Shown here: one piece after another, positions 1 through 8,530 of the stretch
How positions within the stretch are numbered: the first letter of the stretch is position 1
How the letters are laid out: each line of letters begins with the position of its first letter
Source: Hydrogenovibrio sp. UBA654
GTDB taxonomy: Bacteria > Pseudomonadota > Gammaproteobacteria > Thiomicrospirales > Thiomicrospiraceae
Length of the DNA: 19,670 bases
Direction: 5' to 3'
NCBI GenBank assembly: GCA_002299585.1
Contig: DBOE01000020.1
Location: forward strand, 1 to 19,670
Made by a program: the position numbers and the translations under genes
Notes under the pieces: model-generated
What the model was told of the DNA's origin: nothing
The model's input: the letters and a program-made list of their open reading frames with translations, nothing else
The model's database searches: none

Positions 1-2013
1 GATGAATATAAAGAAACCGCAATTAGAGTTGATAAAAATGGTGAAGTTGTTAGTTTTGATTTAGCATCAGGTAATATATTATTTAAACAAAAGCTAAGTC
101 TAGCGGGAGAAAAAATTGTTAGTAAGACCCGAGTTTCTGACCATAAAAATTTAATGGCATTTGGGCTATCTGGCGGTGGAATTTTAATCGCTAAATTTAA
201 TTTTAAAGTAAGCTTTCCTAATGACAAAAGAAAAATAGAAATGGAAATAAGTTATCCATTTGGCGAAGAAATAATGGATGTATCTAATAGTATAGTTAGC
301 AATGTTGCAGTTCGAGACAGTGATTCTGAGCTGATTATTGTTACAAAAACAAAAGGAGATAATTTTGTTAGGCTTAAAAAGTTTGATAAGACAGAGTCGA
401 TGTTTTCTGAATCTGTCACTCTTGAAGAATCATCTGAAACTGTAATTAATTATACTGAAGACTTAACCGCTCTTTTGTTAGATGAGTCTATGCGTAATTT
501 GTATTTAGTACAAATTACTGGTGAAACTCAATATTATGATATTGCAGACTTTGATAATTTAAGGTTAAGGCAAGCAGTTTTTTTAACGGATGTAGTAAAA
601 AAAGAAAAAATAACTTCAGTTAGTTTTCTATTAGGAGCTTTTTCTTTGATGATCGGCACAGATCAAGGTAGAATTTTACAGTGGTTTCCTGTTAGAGGTG
701 ACGATAATTTATTTAGGCTACAACAAATTAGAGAATTTAATTTAGATGAGGATCAAACAATAACCCAATTAAATGTTGAGAACGCAAGAAAAGGTTTTGC
801 GACAGTGGATAATAAAAAAGAATTTAATATATTCCATTCAACCGCACAAAGGCATTTGGCAACGGTTAAATTACAAGACAATGGCACTTATTTTAAAATT
901 TCTCCAAGAGATGATGGCCTATTAATAGAGCAAGAAAATGGTCAGGTTGTGGTTTATGATGTGGAAAATGAGCATCCTGATGTTTCTTTTTCTAGTTTGT
1001 GGGGCAAGGTATGGTATGAGGGTTATTCAGAGCCTGCTTATGTTTGGCAGTCTTCGTCAGCAGATGCTGATTATGAGCCTAAGTTTTCAATGGTTCCTTT
1101 AACTTTTGGTACTATAAAAGCGGCTATTTATTCTATGCTTTTTGCGGTACCTATCGCTATTTTAGCAGCCCTTTATACCGCATTTTTTATGGGCAGTAAA
1201 TCAAGAGCGGTAATTAAACCTGCTATTGAGTTAATTGAAGCCTTACCAACTGTTATTTTAGGTTTTTTAGCAGGCTTGTGGTTGGCTCCTTATATGGAGG
1301 CTCATCTTTCTGGCTTTTTTGCTTTAGTGTTTGTTGTTTCTCTGGGGATATTGATAGTAGGTTATGGTTTTTCTAAGTTACCTGAACGCATTAGTTTATT
1401 GGTACCAATTGGTTCAAGGTCATTACTTATGATTCCTGTAATTTTATTTTTGGGATGGCTTTCTTTTGCTTTAGATGAGACTATACAAAATTTATTTTTT
1501 GATGGTGATATGAGACATTGGTTAACAGCGACAGCAGGTATTGATTTTGATCAAAGGAATGCTTTGGTTATAGGTTTTGCGATGGGTTTTGCTTTGATTC
1601 CGACTATATTTTCTGTGGCAGAAGATGCCATTTATAATGTACCCTCTTATTTGGTTAATGGTTCATTAGCTTTAGGAGCCAGTGGTTGGCAAACTATTGT
1701 GGGGGTGGTTCTGCCTACCGCTAGCCCAGGTATATTTTCAGCTATTATGTTAGGTTTTGGGCGTGGAGTAGGTGAAACAATGATTGTCTTAATGGCATCA
1801 GGAAATACTCCTTTAATGGATGTTAATATATTTGAAGGATTAAGAACTTTATCAGCTAATTTAGCAGTTGAAATGGGTGAAACTGAGCTATATAGCTCGC
1901 ACTATAGAGTTTTGTTCCTTTCTGGTTTGTTGTTATTTATTTTTACATTCATACTTAATACTATTGCAGAGATTGTTCGTGAGAGAATGCGTAAAAAATA
2001 TGGTTCACTTTAA
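1..2013 (+). CDS. pstC: Phosphate ABC transporter permease PstC, long form, 5' end cut by window edge
   Basis: This is an inner-membrane permease subunit of the high-affinity phosphate importer. The frame is open from base 1, so the ATG at 154 is internal and the gene begins outside the window; 670 residues are visible. Visible residues 1-330 have no membrane segments and read as a beta-rich soluble domain, probably periplasmic, as in the long PstC proteins of many gammaproteobacteria. From about residue 369 hydrophobic helices follow (FGTIKAAIYSMLFAVPIAI and several more). The EAA-type loop reads SLALGASGWQTIVGVVLP. It is followed by GRGVGET (587-593), whose Arg and Glu match the charged pair known to matter for transport in E. 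coli PstC. pstA begins 23 bases downstream, so the two are co-transcribed. Whether another pstS lies upstream cannot be seen. Confidence 0.93.
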   Translation, partial: DEYKETAIRVDKNGEVVSFDLASGNILFKQKLSLAGEKIVSKTRVSDHKNLMAFGLSGGGILIAKFNFKVSFPNDKRKIEMEISYPFGEEIMDVSNSIVSNVAVRDSDSELIIVTKTKGDNFVRLKKFDKTESMFSESVTLEESSETVINYTEDLTALLLDESMRNLYLVQITGETQYYDIADFDNLRLRQAVFLTDVVKKEKITSVSFLLGAFSLMIGTDQGRILQWFPVRGDDNLFRLQQIREFNLDEDQTITQLNVENARKGFATVDNKKEFNIFHSTAQRHLATVKLQDNGTYFKISPRDDGLLIEQENGQVVVYDVENEHPDVSFSSLWGKVWYEGYSEPAYVWQSSSADADYEPKFSMVPLTFGTIKAAIYSMLFAVPIAILAALYTAFFMGSKSRAVIKPAIELIEALPTVILGFLAGLWLAPYMEAHLSGFFALVFVVSLGILIVGYGFSKLPERISLLVPIGSRSLLMIPVILFLGWLSFALDETIQNLFFDGDMRHWLTATAGIDFDQRNALVIGFAMGFALIPTIFSVAEDAIYNVPSYLVNGSLALGASGWQTIVGVVLPTASPGIFSAIMLGFGRGVGETMIVLMASGNTPLMDVNIFEGLRTLSANLAVEMGETELYSSHYRVLFLSGLLLFIFTFILNTIAEIVRERMRKKYGSL

Positions 2014-2036
2014 AATAATTAGTAGGATTTGTAGCT

Positions 2037-3686
2037 ATGAAAGAATGGTTTAAAAAAGGTGAACATTGGGTATGGTTTAGTGCTTCTGCGGTAAGTGTTA
2101 GTGTGATTTTAGTTGTCGGACTGATTTCAATGATTACTTATAAGGGACTTATTCATTTTTGGCCACACCAAGTTTACACTTTTCAATTAAATACAAATGG
2201 GCATATTGAAACAATTGTTGGAGAAATATACCAAGAAAAATTTAAAAAGGTTCTTGTACAAGTTGATGAAAAAACCTCAGAGGAAAAGAAAATCGTTCAA
2301 CATCTTCTTAAGGTAGGTAATCGTGATGTTTATGGGATTGATTTTCGTTGGATAAGCTCAGCCGATATTGTTAATAAAGAAATGCGACTTGCTAAAAAAG
2401 TGGTAGTGGTTGAAAGGTATGAGTGGGGTAATTCTTATGGAAATCTTCATTCAATAAAACATAATGGAGAAGAAATTAAAATTAATGACTCTTATATGCC
2501 AAGACTTAATGATTTATTAACGGCTTCACATGGTATACATAAAGAAATAAATCATATAGAAAAAATAATTATTGGTGGTATTAATAATAAAATTGAAAAA
2601 TTAAGGCTTGAACAAAAAAAACTTGAATTGGATAATGAGTTTCCACAAGAAATAGAAAAGAATTTTATTTTACAAAAAAAGCAGTTAAATCTAGATTTTA
2701 TGGATCAGCAAAAAGAGTTAGATGCTTTATATAAAAAAAATAATGAAACGGGAGAATTAATTTTAACTATTGCTGGTGATAAAAAAATCTATATACCGAT
2801 TAAAAATATTATTAAATTATGGCAGCCAAATGAGATGTCTTTTATTGGTGATATAGCTTATTTTTTTAGTTCAATCGCCAGTTTTTTAATAGATGATCCG
2901 CGTGAAGCCAATACAGAGGGGGGGGTGTTCCCTGCTATTATTGGAACTATCACCATGGTGGTGTTAATGGCGATGTTCGTTATGCCTATGGGAGTTATTG
3001 CGGCAATTTATATGTCTGAATATGCAAAAGAAGGTATAATTTTAAGAATTGTGCGAATTTCTGTAAATAATTTAGCCGGTGTCCCATCAATTGTGTTTGG
3101 TATTTTTGGCTTAGGTTTTTTTGTTTATATTCTTGGTGCTTCTATTGATGAAATGTTTTATGAATATGCTTTACCTAACCCTACATTTGGTACTCCTGCC
3201 TTGTTATGGGCATCTTTAACTATGGCTCTATTAACCTTACCAGTAGTAATAGTTTCCACTCAAGAGGGTCTTTCTAGAGTACCTATAGCTTTAAGAGAAG
3301 GTGGTTTAGCCTTAGGAGCTACTAAATCCGAAACAATTATGAAAATTGTTTTACCTATGACCTTGCCAGCAATCATGACAGGTTTAATTTTGGCAGTGGC
3401 AAGGGCTGCAGGAGAGGTTGCACCTTTAATGTTAGTCGGTGTAGTTAAGTTAGCTCCTGAATTACCTATAGATTTTAATGCTCCATTTATTCATTTAGAT
3501 AGAAAATTTATGCATTTGGGCTTTCATATTTATGATGTAGGATTCCAAAGCCCTAATGTGGAAGCTTCGCAACCTTTAGTTTATGCCACTTCATTATTGT
3601 TAATTATTATTATAGTTTCTTTAAACTTAGGAGCTATTTCAATTCGCAATAGATTAAGAGAACAATATAAATCTTTAAGTCATTAA
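2037..3686 (+). CDS. pstA: Phosphate ABC transporter permease PstA with large soluble N-terminal domain
   Basis: This is the second membrane subunit of the phosphate importer, 549 residues, nearly twice the length of E. coli PstA. A first membrane helix (about residues 12-33) precedes a charged soluble region of about 230 residues. That region contains a Lys/Glu/Leu-rich stretch (about 165-235) that looks like a coiled coil; it resembles the N-terminal extension of long PstA proteins. The permease core starts near residue 290 with GGVFPAIIGT and continues through VPSIVFGIFGLG, the EAA loop EGGLALGATKSETIMKIVLP and ARAAGEVAPLML. Start: ATG preceded by AGGA at 2024-2027, nine bases away. A run of eight G (2918-2925) encodes part of the GGVFPA motif. 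pstB starts 13 bases downstream. Confidence 0.94.
   Translation: MKEWFKKGEHWVWFSASAVSVSVILVVGLISMITYKGLIHFWPHQVYTFQLNTNGHIETIVGEIYQEKFKKVLVQVDEKTSEEKKIVQHLLKVGNRDVYGIDFRWISSADIVNKEMRLAKKVVVVERYEWGNSYGNLHSIKHNGEEIKINDSYMPRLNDLLTASHGIHKEINHIEKIIIGGINNKIEKLRLEQKKLELDNEFPQEIEKNFILQKKQLNLDFMDQQKELDALYKKNNETGELILTIAGDKKIYIPIKNIIKLWQPNEMSFIGDIAYFFSSIASFLIDDPREANTEGGVFPAIIGTITMVVLMAMFVMPMGVIAAIYMSEYAKEGIILRIVRISVNNLAGVPSIVFGIFGLGFFVYILGASIDEMFYEYALPNPTFGTPALLWASLTMALLTLPVVIVSTQEGLSRVPIALREGGLALGATKSETIMKIVLPMTLPAIMTGLILAVARAAGEVAPLMLVGVVKLAPELPIDFNAPFIHLDRKFMHLGFHIYDVGFQSPNVEASQPLVYATSLLLIIIIVSLNLGAISIRNRLREQYKSLSH
2918..2925 (+). repeat. G8 homopolymer inside pstA
   Basis: Eight consecutive G encode E-G-G-V (residues 294-297) at the start of the conserved permease core. 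One inserted or deleted base would frameshift everything downstream. Such a run is striking in DNA this rich in A and T. Confidence 0.9.
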
Positions 3687-3699
3687 TCGAGAGCCTAAT

Positions 3700-4488
3700 A
3701 TGATAAAAACAGCTAAAATGAAATTAGCAGATGAAAAAATTCTTTTAGAAGTAAAAGACTGGAATCTTTTTTATGGAAAAAAACAGGCATTAAACTCTGT
3801 TTCGATGAAAGTTGCTAAAAATAGAGTTACCGCTTTTATAGGGCCATCTGGTTGTGGTAAATCAACATTATTGCGTTGTTTTAATCGGATGAATGATTTA
3901 ATTGATGTTGTAAGTGTTGATGGAGAAATACTGCTAGATGGAGAGGACATTTATGCAAAGAAAATGAATGTTGCATATCTTAGAAGAAAAGTTGGTATGG
4001 TTTTTCAAAAGCCCAACCCTTTTCCTAAGTCAATTTATGAAAATGTATGCTATGGAGAAAGATTACAAGGAGTTAATGATAAGACTGCTTTGGATGAAGT
4101 CGTGGAATGGGCTTTAAAAGGGGCAGGACTTTGGGAAGAAGTTAAAGAAAGATTAGATGAGAATGCTTTAGGTTTATCAGGAGGTCAGCAACAAAGACTA
4201 TGTATTGCTAGAGCAATTGCAATTAAACCTGATGTTTTATTATTGGATGAACCTACATCAGCATTAGATCCAATTTCGACCCTTGCTATAGAGGAGTTGA
4301 TATTTGAACTAAAAAAGGAGTTTACTATTTTAATAGTTACGCATAATATGCAACAGGCAGCTAGAGTTTCAGATTACACTGCCTTTATGTATCTTGGTGA
4401 TTTAATTGAATATAAAGATACAGACAGTTTATTTACCAATCCAAAAATAAAACGCACAGAAGATTATATTTCTGGTCGTTACGGTTAA
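3700..4488 (+). CDS. pstB: Phosphate ABC transporter ATP-binding protein PstB
   Basis: This is the cytoplasmic ATPase that powers phosphate import through PstC/PstA; 262 residues, the usual family length. Walker A is GPSGCGKST (48-56), the Q-loop lies in MVFQKPNPFPKSIYENV, the signature is LSGGQQQR (159-166), Walker B is VLLLDEPT (179-186) and the switch histidine is H215 in VTHNM. The FQKPNPFP sequence is typical of PstB within ABC ATPases. Start: ATG at 3700 with GAGAG at 3689-3693. A second in-frame ATG at 3718 is possible but lacks a better ribosome site. The gene sits between pstA and phoU with gaps of 13 and 15 bases, so one transcript is expected. Confidence 0.97.
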   Translation: MIKTAKMKLADEKILLEVKDWNLFYGKKQALNSVSMKVAKNRVTAFIGPSGCGKSTLLRCFNRMNDLIDVVSVDGEILLDGEDIYAKKMNVAYLRRKVGMVFQKPNPFPKSIYENVCYGERLQGVNDKTALDEVVEWALKGAGLWEEVKERLDENALGLSGGQQQRLCIARAIAIKPDVLLLDEPTSALDPISTLAIEELIFELKKEFTILIVTHNMQQAARVSDYTAFMYLGDLIEYKDTDSLFTNPKIKRTEDYISGRYG

Positions 4489-4503
4489 ACTAGGAGCCAA
4501 AAA

Positions 4504-5259
4504 ATGGATAAACAAGAGTTTAGTTCGCATATATCTAATAGGATGAACAAGAACTTAGAAGATATTTTTAATAGTATTTTAGAGATGGGTGGTTTAGTAG
4601 AAAGCCAGCTTGATAATACTTTAGATGCTTTAGCTAGCAGTGATAAAAGTCGTGCGGATGAAGTTATTATTTTGGATAAGGTGGTTAATAGTGCAGAATT
4701 TGAAATAGAAAGATTATGTGCTAATATTTTAGCTAGACAGCAACCAACAGCTTCTGATCTTAGGCTGACTATTGCCTCTATTCGCATTGCTATAGATTTG
4801 GAAAGAATTGGTGATGAAGTTGTAAAAATGGCAAGAATGGTAAAGATTTTTATAAAAAATGATGAACCTTTAACGCAAAATTTTCCAGGCTATTCTAGTT
4901 TATTAGACATGTCTCACCGTTCGTTAAAAATGTTACAAGTTGCTTTAGATTGTTTTGCAAGGCTAACCGTAAACAATGCACTATCGGTAATAGATGAAGA
5001 AGAAATTATTGACACCCTTTATAAAGATGCTTATAAAGAAATTATTCAAGGTCTTAAAGATACGCCAAATAGAGCTAATTGCATGGTACAAATGCTTTTA
5101 TCAGCAAGAGCGGCGGAAAGAGTTTCTGATCATATAAAAAATATAGTTGAAAATGTTGTTTATTTAATCAATGGTAAAGATATTAGGGTTTTAGATAATA
5201 AATCGATGATAAAATTAATGAAAAAGATGGAAAGAATAGAAAAAAATGGGTTAAATTAA
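4504..5259 (+). CDS. phoU: Phosphate signalling accessory protein PhoU
   Basis: PhoU is a cytoplasmic all-helical protein that couples the activity of the Pst transporter to PhoR and keeps the Pho regulon off when phosphate is plentiful. The 251-residue product shows the duplicated three-helix-bundle layout. Both family signatures that bind metal are present: ERIGD (100-104, preceded by AIDL) and ERVSDH (205-210). Start: ATG at 4504 preceded by AGGAG (4492-4496) at seven bases, the clearest ribosome site in the operon. phoB begins three bases after the stop. That phoU lies between pstB and phoB fits its role as the link between transport and the two-component system. Confidence 0.96.
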   Translation: MDKQEFSSHISNRMNKNLEDIFNSILEMGGLVESQLDNTLDALASSDKSRADEVIILDKVVNSAEFEIERLCANILARQQPTASDLRLTIASIRIAIDLERIGDEVVKMARMVKIFIKNDEPLTQNFPGYSSLLDMSHRSLKMLQVALDCFARLTVNNALSVIDEEEIIDTLYKDAYKEIIQGLKDTPNRANCMVQMLLSARAAERVSDHIKNIVENVVYLINGKDIRVLDNKSMIKLMKKMERIEKNGLN

Positions 5260-5262
5260 ATA

Positions 5263-5952
5263 ATGAAAAAATATAAAGTATTAATTGTAGAAGATGAAGC
5301 GGCTATTAGAGACATACTAAGTTTTACTTTACAGTCTGCTGAGTTTGAAGTTATTGAAGCTGCTAATGCGGAGGTCGGATGGAAGACTTTAATTAAGGAT
5401 CAACCAGAGTTGATTATAGTTGATTGGATGCTGCCAGGGCTTAGTGGGGTTTCTTTTGTTGAGAGAATAAGAAAAAACTCTGATTTTAGTTTAATTCCAA
5501 TAATGATGTTAACGGCTAAAGGCGAAGAAGAAGACCAAGTTAAAGGTTTTTTAGCAGGTGTTGATGACTATGTTGTAAAACCTTTTTCCCCACGGGCATT
5601 AGTTGCAAGATGCCAAGCTCTATTAAGAAGATCTAAAGCAGAAATGTCTTTAGCTAATATTGTAAAAACTACTAATTTATTGTTAGATTTAGATAGTTAT
5701 CGTTTTACAGTGAATGAAGTAGAAGTTAAACTTGGACCAACTGAATTTAAATTAATGCATTTTTTTATGACTCATTCTAATAGAGTTTATTCAAGAGAGC
5801 ATCTTTTAAACCAAGTATGGGGGGTTAATGTGGTTGTAGAGGAAAGAACTGTTGATGTGCATATTAGAAGATTAAGAAAATTACTTGAAGAAGTTAATGC
5901 TTCTGATACTATTCAAACTGTGCGCGGAGCAGGATACCGCTTTTCAGATTAA
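5263..5952 (+). CDS. phoB: Phosphate regulon response regulator PhoB
   Basis: PhoB is the DNA-binding response regulator that activates phosphate-starvation genes when phosphorylated by PhoR. The 229-residue protein has a receiver domain (1-120) with the acidic pair E10/D11, phospho-acceptor D54 (VDWMLPG), T84 and K106 (KPFSPRAL, the usual family form of this motif). An OmpR/PhoB-type winged helix follows (about 128-228), with LGPTEFKLMHFFM, the recognition-helix region EERTVDVHIRRLRKLL and the terminal wing VRGAGYRF. No clear ribosome site precedes the ATG, which lies three bases after phoU, so translational coupling is likely. Its stop overlaps the phoR start by one base (TAATG). Confidence 0.96.
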   Translation: MKKYKVLIVEDEAAIRDILSFTLQSAEFEVIEAANAEVGWKTLIKDQPELIIVDWMLPGLSGVSFVERIRKNSDFSLIPIMMLTAKGEEEDQVKGFLAGVDDYVVKPFSPRALVARCQALLRRSKAEMSLANIVKTTNLLLDLDSYRFTVNEVEVKLGPTEFKLMHFFMTHSNRVYSREHLLNQVWGVNVVVEERTVDVHIRRLRKLLEEVNASDTIQTVRGAGYRFSD

Positions 5953-7247
5953 TGACTATTGGAGTTTCAAAAGAGCTAGTTTGGGTGTTTTCAACATTAA
6001 GCATAGCTGTTACTCTTGGTTGGCTTTGGGATGCGACTCATCTGGTATTATTTTCATACATTGTCTTTTATATAACCCGTAATTTATTAAGTATACAAAA
6101 ATTTGAGCGGTGGATAAGAGAAGATAAATTAAGCGTAGATTTTCCAAGCTCTGGTCTTTGGGCAGAAGTAATCAATTTGGTTGACAATAAAATTCGTAGA
6201 TTAAGTAGTAAGCTTAATTTACAACACTACAATGCAGAGCAAAATAAAGAAGCTTTAATGCGTTTAAAGGATGGAATTGTATCATTAGATGCAAGGGGTA
6301 AAATAGAATGGTTTAACTGGACTGCCCGTAAAAAATTAAAATTAAACACTAAGGATATAGCTACTAATATAGAATTGATAGTTAGAATTCCAGCATTTAT
6401 TAAGTACCTTAATGAAGATAATAATCCTGAACCTCTTATACTGCATGTATTACAAGGGATACCAGGGACAGTAAGCATTGCTATAATCTCATATTATAAA
6501 GATCATAGACTAATAATAATTAAAGATATCCACGAACTATATAATGCTTCGCAGATTCATAAAGACTTTATAGCTAATGCTTCACATGAGTTACGCACAC
6601 CCTTAACGGTAATAAATGGTTATGTAGAAGTGATGCTTGATGAAAATGTTAAAAATAAATGGCAAAAACCATTAGAGCAAATGCATAATCAATCTGCTCG
6701 TATGCAATCAATAATTGATGATTTATTAACTTTATCATCTTTAGAATCTGAAAATGTTGCTGAGGAATTAGCTATAGTAGATGTTCCTGAGTTGTTAAAT
6801 ATTCAGCAAGAAACCAGTGTTCAAATATCACAAGACAGCCATAAAATAAGTTTTGATGTTGATGAAAATCTACTGATAAATGGTTATATAAAGCCATTAA
6901 CCAGTATCTTTTCTAATTTAATTTACAATGCAATTAGTTACTCGCCAAAGGGGGGGGTAATTATAATAAAGTGGTATAAAACTAACAATAGTGTGGTATT
7001 TTCAGTAGAAGATCATGGCATAGGAATAACCCAAAAACATTTAGCAAGAGTTACTGAAAGGTTTTACCGAGTAAATGGAGCAAGATCAAGAGAAGGTGGT
7101 GGTACAGGGCTTGGTTTATCAATAGTGAAATATGCACTAGAAACTCATAAAGCAAAGTTAATTGTGGAAAGTAAATATGGACTAGGTTCAAAATTTACCT
7201 GCAAATTTCCGGTCAGTTTAGCAATAAATGCTGAAACTATTAACTGA
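5952..7247 (+). CDS. phoR: Phosphate regulon sensor histidine kinase PhoR
   Basis: PhoR is the membrane-bound kinase/phosphatase that controls PhoB. The 431-residue protein has two N-terminal membrane helices (about 8-26 and 31-48) with almost no periplasmic loop, as is normal for PhoR, which senses through PstB/PhoU rather than phosphate itself. A linker and a PAS-like region (about 95-200, LKDGIVSLDARGKIEWFN) come next. HisKA follows with H212 in SHELRTPL, then the HATPase domain: N-box NLIYNAISYSPKG, G1 EDHGIGI and G2 GTGLGLSIV. The start codon overlaps the phoB stop. A run of eight G (6950-6957) encodes KGGV at the end of the N-box. The next gene, pstS, lies 264 bases away. Confidence 0.95.
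   Translation: MTIGVSKELVWVFSTLSIAVTLGWLWDATHLVLFSYIVFYITRNLLSIQKFERWIREDKLSVDFPSSGLWAEVINLVDNKIRRLSSKLNLQHYNAEQNKEALMRLKDGIVSLDARGKIEWFNWTARKKLKLNTKDIATNIELIVRIPAFIKYLNEDNNPEPLILHVLQGIPGTVSIAIISYYKDHRLIIIKDIHELYNASQIHKDFIANASHELRTPLTVINGYVEVMLDENVKNKWQKPLEQMHNQSARMQSIIDDLLTLSSLESENVAEELAIVDVPELLNIQQETSVQISQDSHKISFDVDENLLINGYIKPLTSIFSNLIYNAISYSPKGGVIIIKWYKTNNSVVFSVEDHGIGITQKHLARVTERFYRVNGARSREGGGTGLGLSIVKYALETHKAKLIVESKYGLGSKFTCKFPVSLAINAETIN
6950..6957 (+). repeat. G8 homopolymer inside phoR
   Basis: Eight consecutive G encode K-G-G-V (residues 333-336) right after the N-box of the ATPase domain. A slip here would remove the G1 and G2 boxes and so abolish kinase activity. Confidence 0.9.
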
Positions 7248-7312
7248 TCCCAAACTCCAATTTATAAGCTAGAAGCTCTACCCTACGGCTCTTATCCAAG
7301 TTCATATACGTT

Positions 7313-7351
7313 ATCATTTTTTACAATAGCTAGCTATTATTGCAAAATGAT
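7313..7351. repeat. Imperfect hairpin with a 14-base perfect palindrome at its centre
   Basis: Outer arms ATCATTTT (7313-7320) and AAAATGAT (7344-7351) are perfect complements. Between them lies the perfect palindrome AATAGCTAGCTATT (7325-7338). The element is 65 bases past the phoR stop in the 264-base phoR-pstS gap. It lacks a following T-run, so it is not a canonical terminator. It could slow or end phoR transcription, protect mRNA, or bind a protein. The rest of 7248-7408 shows no ORF, RNA gene or other clear structure. Confidence 0.5.
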
Positions 7352-7408
7352 ACCTTGACGCTGAAAAATTGGTGTTGCCAGAAATTATGATGCTTATTCA
7401 GTGTCTCT

Positions 7409-7480
7409 TTAAACGATTGTTTAAGTATAACTGTAATTTTTTGTTAATATGTTTGTTACAATCTGCGAGCATAATATAGT
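7409..7480 (+). promoter_or_regulatory. Candidate pstS promoter with Pho-box-like repeats
   Basis: Upstream of pstS there are degenerate direct repeats resembling the CTGTCAT unit of the Pho box: CTGTAAT (7431-7437), TTGTTAA (7441-7447) and TTGTTAC (7453-7459), at steps of 10 and 12 bases, against 11 in E. coli. A TATAGT hexamer (7475-7480) lies 16 bases beyond TTGTTA (7453-7458) and could be the -10 element. A short palindrome, TTAAAC-GATT-GTTTAA (7409-7424), lies just upstream. Control of pstS by PhoB is established in other bacteria; the match to consensus here is only partial, so this is an inference. Confidence 0.4.
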
Positions 7481-7511
7481 TTCGAATATATAATTTAAAG
7501 AGAAGAATAAA

Positions 7512-8477
7512 ATGAAAAATAAACTAGTACTATCATTAGGTATTTCAGCGTTAATTATATCTTTACCAGTAACCTCAGGAGGAGTTGAGCCTTCTATGGA
7601 TGAATACAAGAAGGTATCAGGTATTTCAGGAAAACTATCATCGGTTGGTTCAGATACTTTAGCTAATTTAATGACTCTTTGGGCAGAGGAATTTAAACGG
7701 ACCTACCCAAATGTAAGCATTCAAATTCAAGCAGCAGGTTCATCAACTGCTCCACCTGCACTAACAGAGTCAACTTCTAATATTGGCCCTATGAGCCGTA
7801 AAATGAAATCAAAAGAAATGGTAATGTTTGAAAAGCAGCATGGCTATAAGCCTTTAGCGATTGGGGTTGCTATAGATGCCTTAGCAATTTATGTTAATAA
7901 AGATAATCCAATAACTAAATTAACAATTCCGCAAGTTGATGCAATTTTTTCAGAAAACCGAGCATGTGGTATGGATGTTGCCGTTAAACTTTGGTCTGAT
8001 TTAGGAGTAAGCGGTTTATTAGCGGAAAAATCAATTCAAAGGTATGGGCGTAATTCAGTATCTGGCACTTATGGTTTTTTTAAGAAAAAAGCCTTGTGTA
8101 AAGGTGATTTTAGCCCAAATGTAAATGAACAACCTGGCTCTGCTTCTGTTGTGCAATCTGTGTCAGCGTCATTAAATGGAATAGGTTACTCAGGAATAGG
8201 TTATAAAACTGCCGGAGTAAAAGCATTATATTTAAGTAAAAAACTAGGTAAACCTTTTATTAATCCAACATCAGAAAATGCAATAAATGGTTCTTATCCT
8301 CTGGCTCGTGTTTTATATATTTATGTAAATAAACAACCAAACAAACCTTTAGACCCAGTAGTAAAAGAATTTTTAAATCTAGTTCTTTCAAAACAAGGGC
8401 AAAATAATGTAGTTAAAGATGGCTATATTCCTTTGCCAGCAACATTGGTAGAAAAATATCGTTCAATGATTAACTAG
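7512..8477 (+). CDS. pstS: Periplasmic phosphate-binding protein PstS
   Basis: PstS captures phosphate in the periplasm and delivers it to PstC/PstA. The 321-residue product begins with a basic N-terminus and a hydrophobic signal peptide (about residues 4-22), with cleavage probably near TSGG (21-24). The phosphate-binding loops of the family are visible: SVGSDTL, AAGSSTAPPAL followed by SNIGPMSRKM, and GRNSVSGTYGFF. The late IYVNKQP segment is also typical. Start: ATG at 7512 with AAAGAGAAG at 7497-7505. The gene has its own promoter region and a terminator (8531-8564), so it can be expressed at a higher level than the membrane subunits. Its place after phoR, rather than at the head of pstCAB, is unlike E. 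coli. Confidence 0.93.
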   Translation: MKNKLVLSLGISALIISLPVTSGGVEPSMDEYKKVSGISGKLSSVGSDTLANLMTLWAEEFKRTYPNVSIQIQAAGSSTAPPALTESTSNIGPMSRKMKSKEMVMFEKQHGYKPLAIGVAIDALAIYVNKDNPITKLTIPQVDAIFSENRACGMDVAVKLWSDLGVSGLLAEKSIQRYGRNSVSGTYGFFKKKALCKGDFSPNVNEQPGSASVVQSVSASLNGIGYSGIGYKTAGVKALYLSKKLGKPFINPTSENAINGSYPLARVLYIYVNKQPNKPLDPVVKEFLNLVLSKQGQNNVVKDGYIPLPATLVEKYRSMIN

Positions 8478-8494
8478 AGTCTATTGAGTCTATT
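8477..8494 (+). repeat. Nine-base tandem duplication at the end of pstS
   Basis: GAGTCTATT occurs twice in direct succession (8477-8485 and 8486-8494). The first copy starts with the last base of the pstS stop codon. It looks like a small replication-slippage duplication; no function is apparent. Confidence 0.75.
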
Positions 8495-8530
8495 TAGCTA
8501 AATATTTTTAGTAAATAAATAAGTCTAAAG

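Noticed and set aside
154..156. ATG at 154 as the start of pstC
   Set aside because: The same frame is open through all 51 upstream codons to base 1 and the residues continue the same soluble domain, so this Met is internal.
1868..2053. Short hydrophobic frame overlapping the end of pstC
   Set aside because: It is an alternate frame of the last pstC membrane helix, with Cys/Phe-rich composition typical of a shadow frame.
7355..7391. TTGACG with TATGAT as a second pstS promoter
   Set aside because: The hexamers are 25 bases apart, too far for a sigma-70 promoter.
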